Shown here piece by piece: positions 25,418 through 34,137 of a DNA stretch of 64,000 nucleotides; the first letter of the stretch is position 1, and every line of letters starts with the position of its first letter. This DNA is from JAPHTQ01 sp050299175 (GTDB lineage Bacteria; Pseudomonadota; Gammaproteobacteria; Thiohalomonadales; Thiohalomonadaceae). The notes beneath the pieces were generated by a model. The model made no database searches, was not told the origin of the DNA, and saw only the letters and a list, made by a program, of their open reading frames with translations. The stretch lies in the NCBI GenBank assembly GCA_050299175.1, contig JBNKVM010000028.1, positions 1 through 64,000 of the forward strand, in the 5' to 3' direction. The translations under genes and the position numbers were made by a program.

Positions 25418-25549
25418 TTAGCGCCGGTGGGATATTTGCCGCGCAGCCACCAGCAGTGCGCTATGGCGCGACCACACATGCTCAGGAAACGGCGCATGGT
25501 ATACCGGTTTAGAACTCGCCCATTTCAGTAATAGTTTCAACAGTGCCAT
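25418..25549 (-). CDS. Small ORF (43 aa) in the nifB-nifQ operon
   Basis: A short frame from ATG at 25549 to TAA at 25418 encodes 43 residues beginning MALLKLLLKWASSKPVYHAP and ending AARQISHRR. It has a GAGGTG-like ribosome site 4-9 nt upstream, starts 8 bp after the ferredoxin gene and stops 5 bp before the ArsC-like gene. This tight spacing fills an otherwise unexplained operon gap. The protein is basic with a hydrophobic N-terminal helix. The family is not recognised. Confidence 0.5.
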   Translation of the reverse strand: MALLKLLLKWASSKPVYHAPFPEHVWSRHSALLVAARQISHRR

Positions 25550-25557
25550 AACTCACC

Positions 25558-25827
25558 TCACAGGGATGCGTGATACTGCCTCAATTTTTCCACAGGGATA
25601 TTGATCAATGAGCCCAGTGGATTCACTGGCGTGCCGTCGGCGGCAAGAATCGCCTCTTCAATGGGGCAGATACTGGCGCACTGCGGCTCGGCAAAGTCAC
25701 CTTCACACTCGGTGCATTTCTTTGCCTCGATCAGGAAGTGCGGCTTTGCCTCGACAATCGCTTCGCTGGGACAGACTTCCAGACAGGCGTAGCAGTTGAC
25801 GCAGGGTTCGACTATTTTCAGTGACAT
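25558..25827 (-). CDS. fdxN: Nif-associated 2[4Fe-4S] ferredoxin
   Basis: An 89-residue ferredoxin. The first cluster motif, CVNCYACLEVCPSEAI, is regular (CxxCxxCxxxCP). The second is extended, CTECEGDFAEPQCASICPIEEAI, with an 8-residue insert between the second and third cysteines, typical of FdxN/ferredoxin III-like proteins next to nifB. Such ferredoxins donate electrons to NifB or nitrogenase. It follows nifB by 12 bp with a GGAGG ribosome site. The symbol fdxN is by analogy. Confidence 0.9.
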   Translation of the reverse strand: MSLKIVEPCVNCYACLEVCPSEAIVEAKPHFLIEAKKCTECEGDFAEPQCASICPIEEAILAADGTPVNPLGSLINIPVEKLRQYHASL

Positions 25828-25839
25828 TCGCCTATCCTC

Positions 25840-27342
25840 CTACGCCACGCTGGCGCCATTGTCGACGATGCTGTCGAGCTTGCCGCTTTCCAGCATCTCC
25901 TGATAAACCTTGGCTACCGATTCTTCGATCTCTTCCATAGCGTATTCGCTAATTGGCTGAATGCCTGCAGCTTCCAGCGCTTCGTAAGGTGGCAGGCCGA
26001 TACGTGCACTCAGCATCACCTCGCAACCTTCGAGGGCGGCAATCACCCGATCCAGGGTGCTCTCATCTTCGTTACAGGTATCCTGGCCGACACAATACTG
26101 ATCGGCACGGCGATGACCGATAAAGCGCACACCGTCGTCGGATGCTTCGTAGACCAGGAACTCGGTAGCATGGCCGAAGTGTTGATTGATAATGCCACCA
26201 CCCTTGGTAGCGATAGCCATCAATACCGGACGACCGGTTTTGGCTTTTTTGCGCAGGGAATCGATGGAAACAGTCGCCACAGTGGTGCCGCTCTGTTTCG
26301 CCTGCAACTCTTCCTCAATCGCAGCATGCACCGCAGCGCGTTTAACCATCGCCGCTTCGTAATCGATCTCCATGCTTTCGATTTTGTCGAGGGTAAACTC
26401 TGCACCGCGATCTTCGCCCAGCAGACCGACCGCATCGGCACGACACTGGCGGCAATGGCGCATCATGTTCATGTCACCAGCACAGGCATCCTGCAGTTCC
26501 TGCAGCTCTTTAGCGTTGGGGCTACGCTGCTTCATGATGCCGTAGTAGGTGCCGTGCTCTTCCTCGGCAATCAGTGGCATGACATTATGCAGGAAGGCGC
26601 CCTTCTCCTTGACGATACGGCTGACCTCTTTCAGGTGTTCGTCGTTAACCCCGGGGATCATCACCGAGTTAACTTTAACCAGCACACCACGCTCGACCAG
26701 CATCTCCAGCCCCTTCTGCTGCTGCTCGATCAGGATCGCAGCGGCCTTCTCGCCACGGATGCGGCGATTTTCCCAGAAGATCCAGGGATAGATTTTTGCC
26801 CCGACCTTGGGGTCGACACAGTTGATGGTGATGGTGACGTGATCGATGTTGTGTTCGCAGATCTGGTCCACCACATTGGGCAGGTTAAGGCCGTTGGTGG
26901 AGACACAGAGTTTGATGTCCGGTGCTTTTTCGGAGAGCTGGCGGAAGGTTTCCAGGGTACGCTCGGGCTGGGCCAGCGGATCGCCGGGGCCGGCAATACC
27001 GAGGACAGTCATCTGCGGGATATTGGCCGCAACCGCCAGGGTCTTTTTCACCGCCTGGTCGGGGGTCAGAAGTTCGGAAACCACACCAGGGCGGGATTCG
27101 TTGGCGCAGTCGTATTTGCGATTACAGTAGTTGCACTGGATATTACAGGCCGGAGCCACCGCCACGTGCATGCGGGCGAAGTAGTGATGGGCCTGTTCTG
27201 AATAACAGGGGTGATTGTGAACCTTCTGCCGAATCTCTTCCGGCAGGTGGCTGAGCTGGTCATTGCTGCTACCGCATCCCGATGCTGCGCAACCCTTCTG
27301 TGGTTGCTCCCCCGCGGTTGTTTCCACTACTTTGAGGTCCAT
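25840..27342 (-). CDS. nifB: NifB, radical SAM FeMo-cofactor synthase
   Basis: NifB fuses Fe-S clusters into NifB-co, the precursor of the nitrogenase cofactor. The 500-residue protein begins with a short Cys-containing segment (GCAASGCGSS), then the radical SAM motif C-x3-C-x2-C (CNIQCNYCNRKYDC), VLGIAGPGDPLA, and the further cluster cysteines MRHCRQCRADAVGLLGEDR. The C-terminal 110 residues form a NifX/NafY-like domain (KGGGIINQHFGHATEFLVYE). The ATG at 27342 is chosen for its GGAGG site; an upstream in-frame GTG is rejected. It heads the operon nifB-fdx-small ORF-arsC-like-nifQ. Confidence 0.96.
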   Translation of the reverse strand: MDLKVVETTAGEQPQKGCAASGCGSSNDQLSHLPEEIRQKVHNHPCYSEQAHHYFARMHVAVAPACNIQCNYCNRKYDCANESRPGVVSELLTPDQAVKKTLAVAANIPQMTVLGIAGPGDPLAQPERTLETFRQLSEKAPDIKLCVSTNGLNLPNVVDQICEHNIDHVTITINCVDPKVGAKIYPWIFWENRRIRGEKAAAILIEQQQKGLEMLVERGVLVKVNSVMIPGVNDEHLKEVSRIVKEKGAFLHNVMPLIAEEEHGTYYGIMKQRSPNAKELQELQDACAGDMNMMRHCRQCRADAVGLLGEDRGAEFTLDKIESMEIDYEAAMVKRAAVHAAIEEELQAKQSGTTVATVSIDSLRKKAKTGRPVLMAIATKGGGIINQHFGHATEFLVYEASDDGVRFIGHRRADQYCVGQDTCNEDESTLDRVIAALEGCEVMLSARIGLPPYEALEAAGIQPISEYAMEEIEESVAKVYQEMLESGKLDSIVDNGASVA

Positions 27343-27378
27343 AACAATCCTCCACACCGATGTCTTTGCCTATTCTTT

Positions 27379-27394
27379 TGCAAAGGGTGTGCCC
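27379..27394 (-). promoter_or_regulatory. Sigma-54 promoter of nifB
   Basis: On the minus strand GGGCACACCCTTTGCA; only the first base differs from TGGCAC-N5-TTGCA. It lies 37 bp before the nifB ATG; transcription would start near 27368. Confidence 0.85.
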
Positions 27395-27412
27395 GTTTGG
27401 ATTGTCTTTATA

Positions 27413-27425
27413 TATCAATAAGTTA
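27413..27425. promoter_or_regulatory. IHF consensus site in the nifB promoter
   Basis: TATCAATAAGTTA fits WATCAANNNNTTR exactly and lies between the sigma-54 promoter and the NifA site, where DNA bending is needed. Confidence 0.7.
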
Positions 27426-27446
27426 TTAATTTAGCACAAGCCTGTT

Positions 27447-27462
27447 TGTGGTAAACGCGACA
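27447..27462 (-). promoter_or_regulatory. NifA upstream activator sequence of nifB
   Basis: TGT-GGTAAACGCG-ACA, exact TGT-N10-ACA spacing, 53 bp upstream of the -24 element and about 80-95 bp from the predicted start. Confidence 0.75.
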
Positions 27463-27487
27463 AGGGAAAAACGACAATGTGGGGGAT

Positions 27488-27514
27488 GTGGCCGGGCACT
27501 GGATACCCGGCCAC
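27488..27514 (-). terminator. Hairpin after the chemoreceptor gene
   Basis: Perfect 9-bp stem GTGGCCGGG/CCCGGCCAC with a 9-nt loop, 8 bp after the stop codon of the chemoreceptor. No strong T tract follows, so termination may be factor-assisted. Confidence 0.55.
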
Positions 27515-27521
27515 TACCCGA

Positions 27522-29846
27522 TTAGTTCTGTCCGCTGACTTTGAACTGCCCGACCAGGTTCATCAGGTCATCACCCAGGCGGGCCAGCATCTGACTGGAT
27601 ACTTCGGTCTGCTCGGCACCCGTTGCAGTAGTGATCGCAACCTGGGAGATCTTTTCAACATTACGGCTGATCTCCTCGGTCACCGCGGCCTGCTCTTCAC
27701 TGGCACTGGCGATCTGGGTACTCATATCCAGCAGGTTATGCATGGCGTTTTCTATTTCACTGAAAGCGTGCTGTGTCTGTTCGGAAAGCCCAACCGTGGT
27801 TTCAATATCGGCGCTGTTTTCCTGCAGCATTTGCACCGTCTGATCGCTGCGTGACTGCAACGACTCGATGATGGTACGTATCTCCTCTGTCGACTGCTGG
27901 GTTTTCATCGCCAGAGTCCTTACCTCATCGGCCACCACAGCAAAACCACGCCCCTGTTCACCAGCCCTGGCCGCTTCGATGGCAGCATTCAGCGCCAACA
28001 GATTGGTCTGCTCTGCAATGCCGCGAATCACGTCCAGTACTGTGCCAACCTTCTCGCTATCCTGTTGTAACGCTCCCACTACGGTTCGCGATTCACTGAT
28101 GCGATTAGAAAGGTTTTGTACCGCCGCTACACTTTGTACCAACACATCTTTTCCTGCGTTCACCTGATTACCGACAAGGTTTGCCGCCTCGGCAGTAGCA
28201 TGGGTGTTTTTCGCCACTTCATGCACCGTTGCGGTCATCTCTTCAATGGCAGTGGCCACCTGCTGAATCTCACCCTGTTGCTGTTCGACACCCTGACGGG
28301 TATCGCGAGTAATCATCGACAATTCCTCAGAGGCCGTTGCCAGTTCATTGGTGGACCCGCCAACCTTGTGCATGATGGAGTCCAGTTTTTCCACGAACTG
28401 ATTAAAAGCCTGGGAAAGTTGTCCCAACTCGTCCTTTGCACTCGCATCAAGACGTACGGTGAGATCTCCTGAACCACTGGATATATCTCTCATCGAATTG
28501 ACAATGCGTACAAGCGGGCGAGAAATCGAGACACTAAATACCCAGCCAAGGATTCCGCTAATCAACAGCAATATAATCGACGTACTGGTAACGATCAGAA
28601 TAACGTCCCCATGCAACTGTTTTGCAGCTGAGTAAGCCTCCGACACATCCTCTTCCGCCAGAATGGCCCAACGATGACCACCAATATCCAGCGATTTGTA
28701 TGCCGAAAGAACAGGGACGTCACGGTAATCGGGGAAAGTCGAGAAACCACTTTTCCCCTGCAACGCCTGCTCCGCTCCTGGCGAGCGCACCGTTTGCAAA
28801 CCGATTACCGTCTGTTTGCTTTTAATTGCAGCTATCGTCTCATCATCCATACCCGCCGCTTTGACAGCAGTCAAAAAACCATTCGGGTCTTCCAACCAGA
28901 AGCGGCTCTGGCTACGCATCTTATAATCAGGACCAATGAGATAAGTTTCACCGCTATCGCCAAGGCCAACATCTTTCCACTTACCATTGCTCGTCATCAC
29001 GGCATTGATTCTGTCGATTGGCAGCTGGAAAGCAATGACACCGATACGTTTACCATTTTCAAATATCGGCGCAGCAATAAAAGCTGCCGGATCCTGATAT
29101 GACGGGAGATAGGGTGCAAAATCGGTCATATATGTCGCGCCCTCATCCAGACGCATCGCCGCATTGAAGGCTTCGGCAAGACCTGAATTACTATAAGGAC
29201 CGTTCTTCAGCGAAGTCGCATAATCGAGCTCTTTGAACACCGTGTAAACAACATCGCCACTCTCCGCATCAATGAGGAAGATATCGTAATATCCGAACTC
29301 TTGCTGTAACTCATGGAAGGATGGGTGGTAGTGCTTGTGCAAACGTGAATACTCCGATCCATCCCGACTCTCATTCAGTTTGTCCTTTTCACCCAGTGGA
29401 TTGGAATTCTCAAGAATGTAGTGCCGTTGTAAGGTAACCGCCTGTGCCCCAAGACGGCCGAAAATTCCGTCAACATCCGGACGCTTGCCTGCATTACGTC
29501 TGCCGTATTCCGCAGCAAAAGCGTTGTTGTAGTAGCCCTTCAGCTTGTTACGATCCTGCGTGCTTGCAGGAGCAATTTCACGATAGGCGGCAGACAATTC
29601 ACGGGTTGCCTCGATAGCCATCAAGTCCCTGGCATAGGCGAGGGCTTGCTGGGTCATGGACTGAAAGTAGTTACTGACCTGCGCCGCTTTCTCTTCGCGC
29701 AGAGCAATCAGCCTTGCCTCAGCCTGCTCGTGCAAGGCCTCTTCAGCATGATTCGTTGCATAGAGTCCGATAAAAGTAGCTGCGATAGTTGCCGGTAGAA
29801 GTGCCAGCAGGATGCTGCCGGCCAGGAGCTTGGTTTTAATTAACAT
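27522..29846 (-). CDS. Methyl-accepting chemotaxis protein with a dCache-like periplasmic sensor
   Basis: A 774-residue chemoreceptor. A membrane helix at about 6-28 is followed by a large periplasmic domain (about 30-405) with Cache features: YYDIFLIDAESGDVVYTVFKELDYATSL, FIAAPIFENGKRIGVIAFQLPIDRIN and the distal GDSGETYLIGPDYKMRS. The second membrane helix is about 412-435, then HAMP, then the signalling domain with the standard hairpin tip. The start at 29846 has a GAGGG site. It lies between nifB and nifA, but no NifA promoter is evident. The ligand is unknown. Confidence 0.93.
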   Translation of the reverse strand: MLIKTKLLAGSILLALLPATIAATFIGLYATNHAEEALHEQAEARLIALREEKAAQVSNYFQSMTQQALAYARDLMAIEATRELSAAYREIAPASTQDRNKLKGYYNNAFAAEYGRRNAGKRPDVDGIFGRLGAQAVTLQRHYILENSNPLGEKDKLNESRDGSEYSRLHKHYHPSFHELQQEFGYYDIFLIDAESGDVVYTVFKELDYATSLKNGPYSNSGLAEAFNAAMRLDEGATYMTDFAPYLPSYQDPAAFIAAPIFENGKRIGVIAFQLPIDRINAVMTSNGKWKDVGLGDSGETYLIGPDYKMRSQSRFWLEDPNGFLTAVKAAGMDDETIAAIKSKQTVIGLQTVRSPGAEQALQGKSGFSTFPDYRDVPVLSAYKSLDIGGHRWAILAEEDVSEAYSAAKQLHGDVILIVTSTSIILLLISGILGWVFSVSISRPLVRIVNSMRDISSGSGDLTVRLDASAKDELGQLSQAFNQFVEKLDSIMHKVGGSTNELATASEELSMITRDTRQGVEQQQGEIQQVATAIEEMTATVHEVAKNTHATAEAANLVGNQVNAGKDVLVQSVAAVQNLSNRISESRTVVGALQQDSEKVGTVLDVIRGIAEQTNLLALNAAIEAARAGEQGRGFAVVADEVRTLAMKTQQSTEEIRTIIESLQSRSDQTVQMLQENSADIETTVGLSEQTQHAFSEIENAMHNLLDMSTQIASASEEQAAVTEEISRNVEKISQVAITTATGAEQTEVSSQMLARLGDDLMNLVGQFKVSGQN

Positions 29847-30080
29847 TGGTTTGCCCTCGAGCAATTTCTATGGGCAATCCCAATCCCGCTAACAGCGACC
29901 CTGCCGAGTTGAAAAATAGTTGTCACACTCGAGATGGCAAGAACGGAAATGTAAAATTTCAGCTGAAATACCTAAAAAACAGGGGAATTAATTCCAATTT
30001 GGTAGTCGATAACGATTAAAACCATTTGAGTTGTATGGATGAATCCAGCAAAACACACATCTTTCACATGGATATGTGAG

Positions 30081-30100
30081 GCCGGGCATGTACGCCCGGC
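30081..30100 (-). terminator. Hairpin after nifA
   Basis: GCCGGGC-ATGTAC-GCCCGGC, 12-31 bp past the nifA stop codon; no long T tract. Confidence 0.5.
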
Positions 30101-30111
30101 GTGGATGGAGG

Positions 30112-31692
30112 TCAGATCTTACGAACCTTGATGTTGAGGGTCTGAATACGATAGGCGATCTGCCGCGGCGTCATGTTGAGCAGACGGGCTGCCTTGGCCT
30201 GCACCCAGCCCGCCTGTTCCAGCGCGGCGATCACCCGTTCGCGCTCGTCCATGTCCGGATCATCCAGATTGGCTTCCGGCACACTCTCTGCGCTGCTACT
30301 GCGTTGCGGTGATGGCGCGACATTCTCCTCGATACCACTGAGGGCGATGGCATCACGATCGATAATCCCGTCCTCGCCACTCATAATCGCGGCACGCTCC
30401 AGGGTGTTTTCCAGTTCACGCACATTGCCTGGCCAGTTGTGGCGCATCAACAGGCGCAATGCGCTTTCGGTGATCGTCAGCTCACGGCCCTGCTGTTTGG
30501 CGATTTTCTGGATCAGGAAATTAGCCAACTCCGGGATATCCTCCTTGCGGTCGCGCAAGGCCGGATTGTGGATCGGCATGACATTGAGGCGGTAGTAGAG
30601 GTCTTCACGGAAATCACCCTGCTCCACTTCCGTTTCCAGATCCTTATTGGTGGCGGCGATGATGCGCACATCCACCTTCAGGGTCTTGTTGCTACCGATA
30701 CGTTCGAACTCCCCTTCCTGTAATACGCGCAACAATTTCGCCTGGAAGGTGGGAGAAATTTCACCTATCTCATCGAGGAAGATAGTGCCGCCATCAGCCT
30801 GTTCGAAACGCCCCTTGCGTTGGGTTGAAGCGCCAGTGAACGCGCCTTTTTCGTGTCCAAACAGCTCCGACTCAAGGAGATTGTCCGGCAGTGCCGCGCA
30901 GTTCAGTTTGATGAAGTTGCCACTGGCACGGGGCGAGTTGTAGTGGATCGCATTGGCGATCAACTCTTTACCGGTTCCTGATTCACCACGAATCAGCACC
31001 GTGGTATTCCACTTGGCCACCTGGCGTACCTGCTCAAAGATCCGGCGCATTGCCGGTGTGCGGCCGACCATGTTGTCGAAGCCGTAATTGGAACGTACCG
31101 CGCGACGCAGACGATCGCGCTCGTCGGCCAGGTCGCGCTTCTCTTCCGCTACCTGCCAGGAGAGGCGCACGCTCTGTGCGATCAGGTTAGCCACCATCTC
31201 CATAAAGCGGGCACGTTCGTTCAACTCTTCCATGCCGACACCAGGAGGTTGTGCCGCCAGTACACCGACAATACCCTGATCGCCGACTTTGATCGGCACA
31301 CCGATAAAGGGCAGACCGGCATCGTAGATACCGAGCTTATCGAGGAAGTTGAGTTCGGTCCCCACGCAATCGGAAATAAAACGATTTCCCGTCGCGAGGA
31401 TATTACCGACCAGTCCTTCGCCCGCACGATAACGCACCTTGCTCACCACTTTGGGATCGACTCCATAAAGTGCCACTACACCCTGCTCGGTGGAGTCCGG
31501 TGATTTGAGGGTCACCATGCCACGCTGCATATCGGCAAACTGGTGCAACTGCTCCAGTACACCCTGCAGGGTTTCGTGCAGATTCAGTGAACGATTCAAC
31601 ACCTGACTCACCCGATAAAGGGTCTCCAGCTCTGTGTTGATCAAGCAGGATTTTGGGTCGCAGCTACTCTGTTTAAATTCGGAAATACTCAT
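30112..31692 (-). CDS. nifA: NifA, nitrogen fixation transcription activator
   Basis: NifA activates sigma-54 nif promoters from TGT-N10-ACA sites. The 526-residue protein has an N-terminal GAF domain (about 20-180), a Q-linker, the AAA+ domain with Walker A GESGTGKE, GAFTGAS loop and GGTIFLDEIGEIS, and a C-terminal helix-turn-helix (WVQAKAARLLNMTPRQIAYRIQTL). The linker before the helix-turn-helix lacks the CxxxxC motif of oxygen-sensitive NifA, matching control by the adjacent NifL. The ATG overlaps the nifL stop by one base (TAATG), coupling their synthesis. Confidence 0.97.
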   Translation of the reverse strand: MSISEFKQSSCDPKSCLINTELETLYRVSQVLNRSLNLHETLQGVLEQLHQFADMQRGMVTLKSPDSTEQGVVALYGVDPKVVSKVRYRAGEGLVGNILATGNRFISDCVGTELNFLDKLGIYDAGLPFIGVPIKVGDQGIVGVLAAQPPGVGMEELNERARFMEMVANLIAQSVRLSWQVAEEKRDLADERDRLRRAVRSNYGFDNMVGRTPAMRRIFEQVRQVAKWNTTVLIRGESGTGKELIANAIHYNSPRASGNFIKLNCAALPDNLLESELFGHEKGAFTGASTQRKGRFEQADGGTIFLDEIGEISPTFQAKLLRVLQEGEFERIGSNKTLKVDVRIIAATNKDLETEVEQGDFREDLYYRLNVMPIHNPALRDRKEDIPELANFLIQKIAKQQGRELTITESALRLLMRHNWPGNVRELENTLERAAIMSGEDGIIDRDAIALSGIEENVAPSPQRSSSAESVPEANLDDPDMDERERVIAALEQAGWVQAKAARLLNMTPRQIAYRIQTLNIKVRKI

Positions 31693-33233
31693 TACTGTTT
31701 CCCGTAGGTATGTTCACTCGGCAGACGGATCTGAATGCAGCATCCGTTCCCATAATCGTTATCAATTTCAATCGTGCCCGCGTGTTGATTGACGATCTCC
31801 TGCGCCAGCGGCAATCCCATTCCAGCGTGTTCGCCCTTGCTGGGATTTTTGGTCGAGAAGAACGGCTCAAACACCTTGATGCGCAGCGCCTCGGGGATAC
31901 CATCCCCACTGTCGCAAAGCGTCATCTTGATCCAGTCATCTTCATCTTCGGTAGTGATGTGAATTTCGCGCTTGGACGAATCGCTCTCGGTGATCGCTTC
32001 GATAGCGTTATCCAGCAGCAGCTTAATCATGTTGCGCAGCTTTCCTTCCTGACCGAGGATGTGCTGCAACGTAGCCGTGGGTTGCCAGTCGACGACGATG
32101 CCCGCGCCAAGCATGCGCTTGGTGCTAATCATCAATACGTCGTGTACCAGTTGATTGAAGTTAAGCGATACCGGTTCGACATCAATGCTGGAAGGAATCG
32201 CGCTGCGTAGATTTTCGATGGTGTTCATCCCCTGCTCACGCACTTCATTCAGTACCGCGACCAGCGAATCGTCCATATCGTGTTTGGCTGCACGACGCTG
32301 CAACATATCCAGCGCCGCGTTAAGCATGTTGAATGGGGTTTCCAGTTGATAGACCGCAGCAGTGAGTGTTTCTCGCATCCCCTGCATCAAGCCCTCTTCC
32401 GCCATCAGGGCACGCATAGCATTGCTGCGGATCTCTTCCTGTTGCCGTTTCAGTTCAGTGATCTCGTGTGCGACCAGCAACAGGTAATGCACCTTCTCTT
32501 CGCTGAAAAAGGCATCGGCCGAGGCGGGCAGTTCCATGAACCAGATCCCGGAGACGGAGAACCAGCGCTGTCCTGCCTTGCCCTTGATGCGGCAGGCCAC
32601 TTCCATATCGTGGAAGGAGAGTCTTTGCGCGATGAGACTGATAAATTCGGGATCTTTTTCTGCAAGCCCATCAAGGATCATGCTGGCAGGCTCATCACCA
32701 CGCATGTCGCCAGCGAGTTTTTTGTAGGCCTGATTATCGAGCACCAGATTCAGATCCGAATCGAGTACTGCCATAGCGGCGGGAGTTGAATCAACCACCG
32801 ATTCGATCAAACCTTTCTGATTACTCACTTGACGTTCAAGAGCAAACATCTCGGTGATGTCACGATGGATACCGAGATAGTGAGTCGCCTCACCTGCGTC
32901 ATTAAGCACCGGGGTAATCATCAGCTCAGCCAGATAGCGACTGCCATCCTTACGACGATTAACCAGTACACCGCCCCAGCCCTGTTTATTGACCAGGGAT
33001 TGCCAGAGATCCTTGTAAACCTCTGGCGGGGTCGATTTGTAGGAGAGTACCGACTCGTTCTGCCCGACGATCTCTTCGCGACTGTATCCGGTCACCTGGG
33101 TAAAGGCGGCATTGGTATAGAGAATGTTGGCCTCAAGGTCGGTAATGGAGATCGCCACGGGCGACTGCTCCACCGCATTCTCCAGTGCCGGGATGGATAC
33201 GTTGCTACGGCTTTTCTTGATCGCTTCAGGCAT
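31692..33233 (-). CDS. nifL: NifL, redox/nitrogen-responsive anti-activator of NifA
   Basis: NifL inhibits NifA when oxygen or fixed nitrogen is present. The 513-residue chain has PAS1, the FAD-binding redox sensor (ITDLEANILYTNAAFTQVTGYSREEIVGQNESVLS), PAS2 (about 140-270), a helical H-like region and a GHKL ATP-binding domain (LLDNAIEAI, GDGIPEALRIKVFEPFFSTK, GMGLPLAQEIV). The H region has no phosphoacceptor His in the usual setting (AAVYQLETPFNML), as in Azotobacter-type NifL. A GGAGG site precedes the ATG. The gene is divergent from rnfA and coupled to nifA. Confidence 0.95.
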   Translation of the reverse strand: MPEAIKKSRSNVSIPALENAVEQSPVAISITDLEANILYTNAAFTQVTGYSREEIVGQNESVLSYKSTPPEVYKDLWQSLVNKQGWGGVLVNRRKDGSRYLAELMITPVLNDAGEATHYLGIHRDITEMFALERQVSNQKGLIESVVDSTPAAMAVLDSDLNLVLDNQAYKKLAGDMRGDEPASMILDGLAEKDPEFISLIAQRLSFHDMEVACRIKGKAGQRWFSVSGIWFMELPASADAFFSEEKVHYLLLVAHEITELKRQQEEIRSNAMRALMAEEGLMQGMRETLTAAVYQLETPFNMLNAALDMLQRRAAKHDMDDSLVAVLNEVREQGMNTIENLRSAIPSSIDVEPVSLNFNQLVHDVLMISTKRMLGAGIVVDWQPTATLQHILGQEGKLRNMIKLLLDNAIEAITESDSSKREIHITTEDEDDWIKMTLCDSGDGIPEALRIKVFEPFFSTKNPSKGEHAGMGLPLAQEIVNQHAGTIEIDNDYGNGCCIQIRLPSEHTYGKQ

Positions 33234-33272
33234 CGGGCGCCTCCAGTGGCGCTACAAACGTATTAGTGTCCC

Positions 33273-33288
33273 TGCAAAACGTATGCCT
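33273..33288 (-). promoter_or_regulatory. Sigma-54 promoter of nifLA
   Basis: On the minus strand AGGCATACGTTTTGCA; GG and GC of the -24/-12 elements and their spacing are conserved. It lies 40 bp before the nifL start. Confidence 0.7.
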
Positions 33289-33332
33289 GCCAGACGATTT
33301 CGCGTGACTGCTACGCTACAGCCCTCGTCGTT

Positions 33333-33348
33333 TGTCGCCTTTATGACA
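33333..33348. promoter_or_regulatory. NifA-type site in the nifL-rnfA interval
   Basis: TGT-CGCCTTTATG-ACA, inside the symmetric TTTGTC/GACAAA. It is 45 bp from the nifL -24 element and 129 bp from that of rnfA, so it could serve either promoter. Confidence 0.65.
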
Positions 33349-33354
33349 AACACC

Positions 33355-33371
33355 GTGTCGGTATCCGACAC
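33355..33371. promoter_or_regulatory. Perfect palindrome GTGTCGG-TAT-CCGACAC
   Basis: A 17-bp perfect dyad seven bases from the NifA-type site. As a NifA site it has N9 instead of N10, so it may be a degenerate site or bind another regulator. Confidence 0.45.
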
Positions 33372-33399
33372 AACCACCCCCTTTGTCGCAAAGAAATAC

Positions 33400-33414
33400 G
33401 CACCAATGTTGTGC
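33400..33414. promoter_or_regulatory. NtrC-like binding site
   Basis: GCACCAATGTTGTGC matches the NtrC dyad GCAC-N7-GTGC. It is about 110 bp upstream of the nifL -24 element, a normal enhancer distance. NtrC control of nifLA is known in Klebsiella; here it is inferred. Confidence 0.6.
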
Positions 33415-33476
33415 GCCGCACGTAAAACCGCGTATTTAGCGGGCCTTTATTGGTGCATTTGCAGCGGTTCATCTGC

Positions 33477-33492
33477 TGGCACGTTTGATGCA
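33477..33492 (+). promoter_or_regulatory. Sigma-54 promoter of the rnf operon
   Basis: TGGCACGTTTGATGCA is a near-perfect -24/-12 element, 47 bp before rnfA. Transcription would start near 33503. Confidence 0.85.
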
Positions 33493-33538
33493 ATCAGGGA
33501 GGGCAAAGGGCTGACGCAATCCCCCGAGAGGAACACGA

Positions 33539-34120
33539 ATGAGCGAATACCTGTTGTTATTGTTGGGCACCGCCCTGGTGAACAACGTGGTGCTGGTGAA
33601 GTTTCTCGGTCTCTGCCCCTTCATGGGCGTCTCCAACAAACTCGACACCGCGGTGGGCATGGGGCTCGCCACCACCTTTGTACTGACCCTCGCTTCCGTC
33701 GCGAGTTGGGCACTGGAACATTTCGTCCTGATGCCGCTGAACATCCAGTTCCTGCGCATCCTGGCCTTCATCCTGGTGATTGCCGCGGTGGTGCAGTTCA
33801 CCGAAATGGTGGTGCGCAAGACCAGTCCTCTGCTCTACCAACTGCTCGGCATCTTCCTGCCGCTGATCACCACCAACTGCGCGGTGCTCGGTGTAGCACT
33901 GCTCAACGTGCAGGAAGGCAACGGTTTTCTTGAGAGCCTGATCTACGGTCTCGGCTCTGCGCTCGGTTTCACCCTGGTGATGGTGCTGTTCGCCGGGATG
34001 CGCGAACGACTGGCTCTTGCGGGCGTACCTGCCGCTTTCGCCGGTGCCCCCATCGCCTTCATCGCCGCCGGGCTTCTGTCGCTGGCCTTTATGGGTTTCT
34101 CCGGCTTGCCGGTCAAATAA
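33539..34120 (+). CDS. rnfA: Rnf electron transport complex subunit RnfA
   Basis: RnfA is an integral membrane subunit of the Rnf complex, which uses an ion gradient and NADH to reduce ferredoxin for nitrogenase. The 193 residues form six membrane helices, with the family motif LGLCPFMGVSNKLDTAVGMGLATTFV and the mid-membrane ITTNCAVLGVALLN, whose cysteines can hold a [2Fe-2S] cluster together with RnfE. It heads the operon under a sigma-54 promoter and is divergent from nifLA, as in Azotobacter rnf1. Confidence 0.96.
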   Translation: MSEYLLLLLGTALVNNVVLVKFLGLCPFMGVSNKLDTAVGMGLATTFVLTLASVASWALEHFVLMPLNIQFLRILAFILVIAAVVQFTEMVVRKTSPLLYQLLGIFLPLITTNCAVLGVALLNVQEGNGFLESLIYGLGSALGFTLVMVLFAGMRERLALAGVPAAFAGAPIAFIAAGLLSLAFMGFSGLPVK

Positions 34121-34137
34121 TTCTGGAGGGATAAAGA

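Noticed and set aside
26113..27201. Long open frame (362 codons) antisense to nifB
   Set aside because: It is a shadow of the nifB codons: low-complexity His/Leu/Gly composition, no ribosome site and no recognisable domain.
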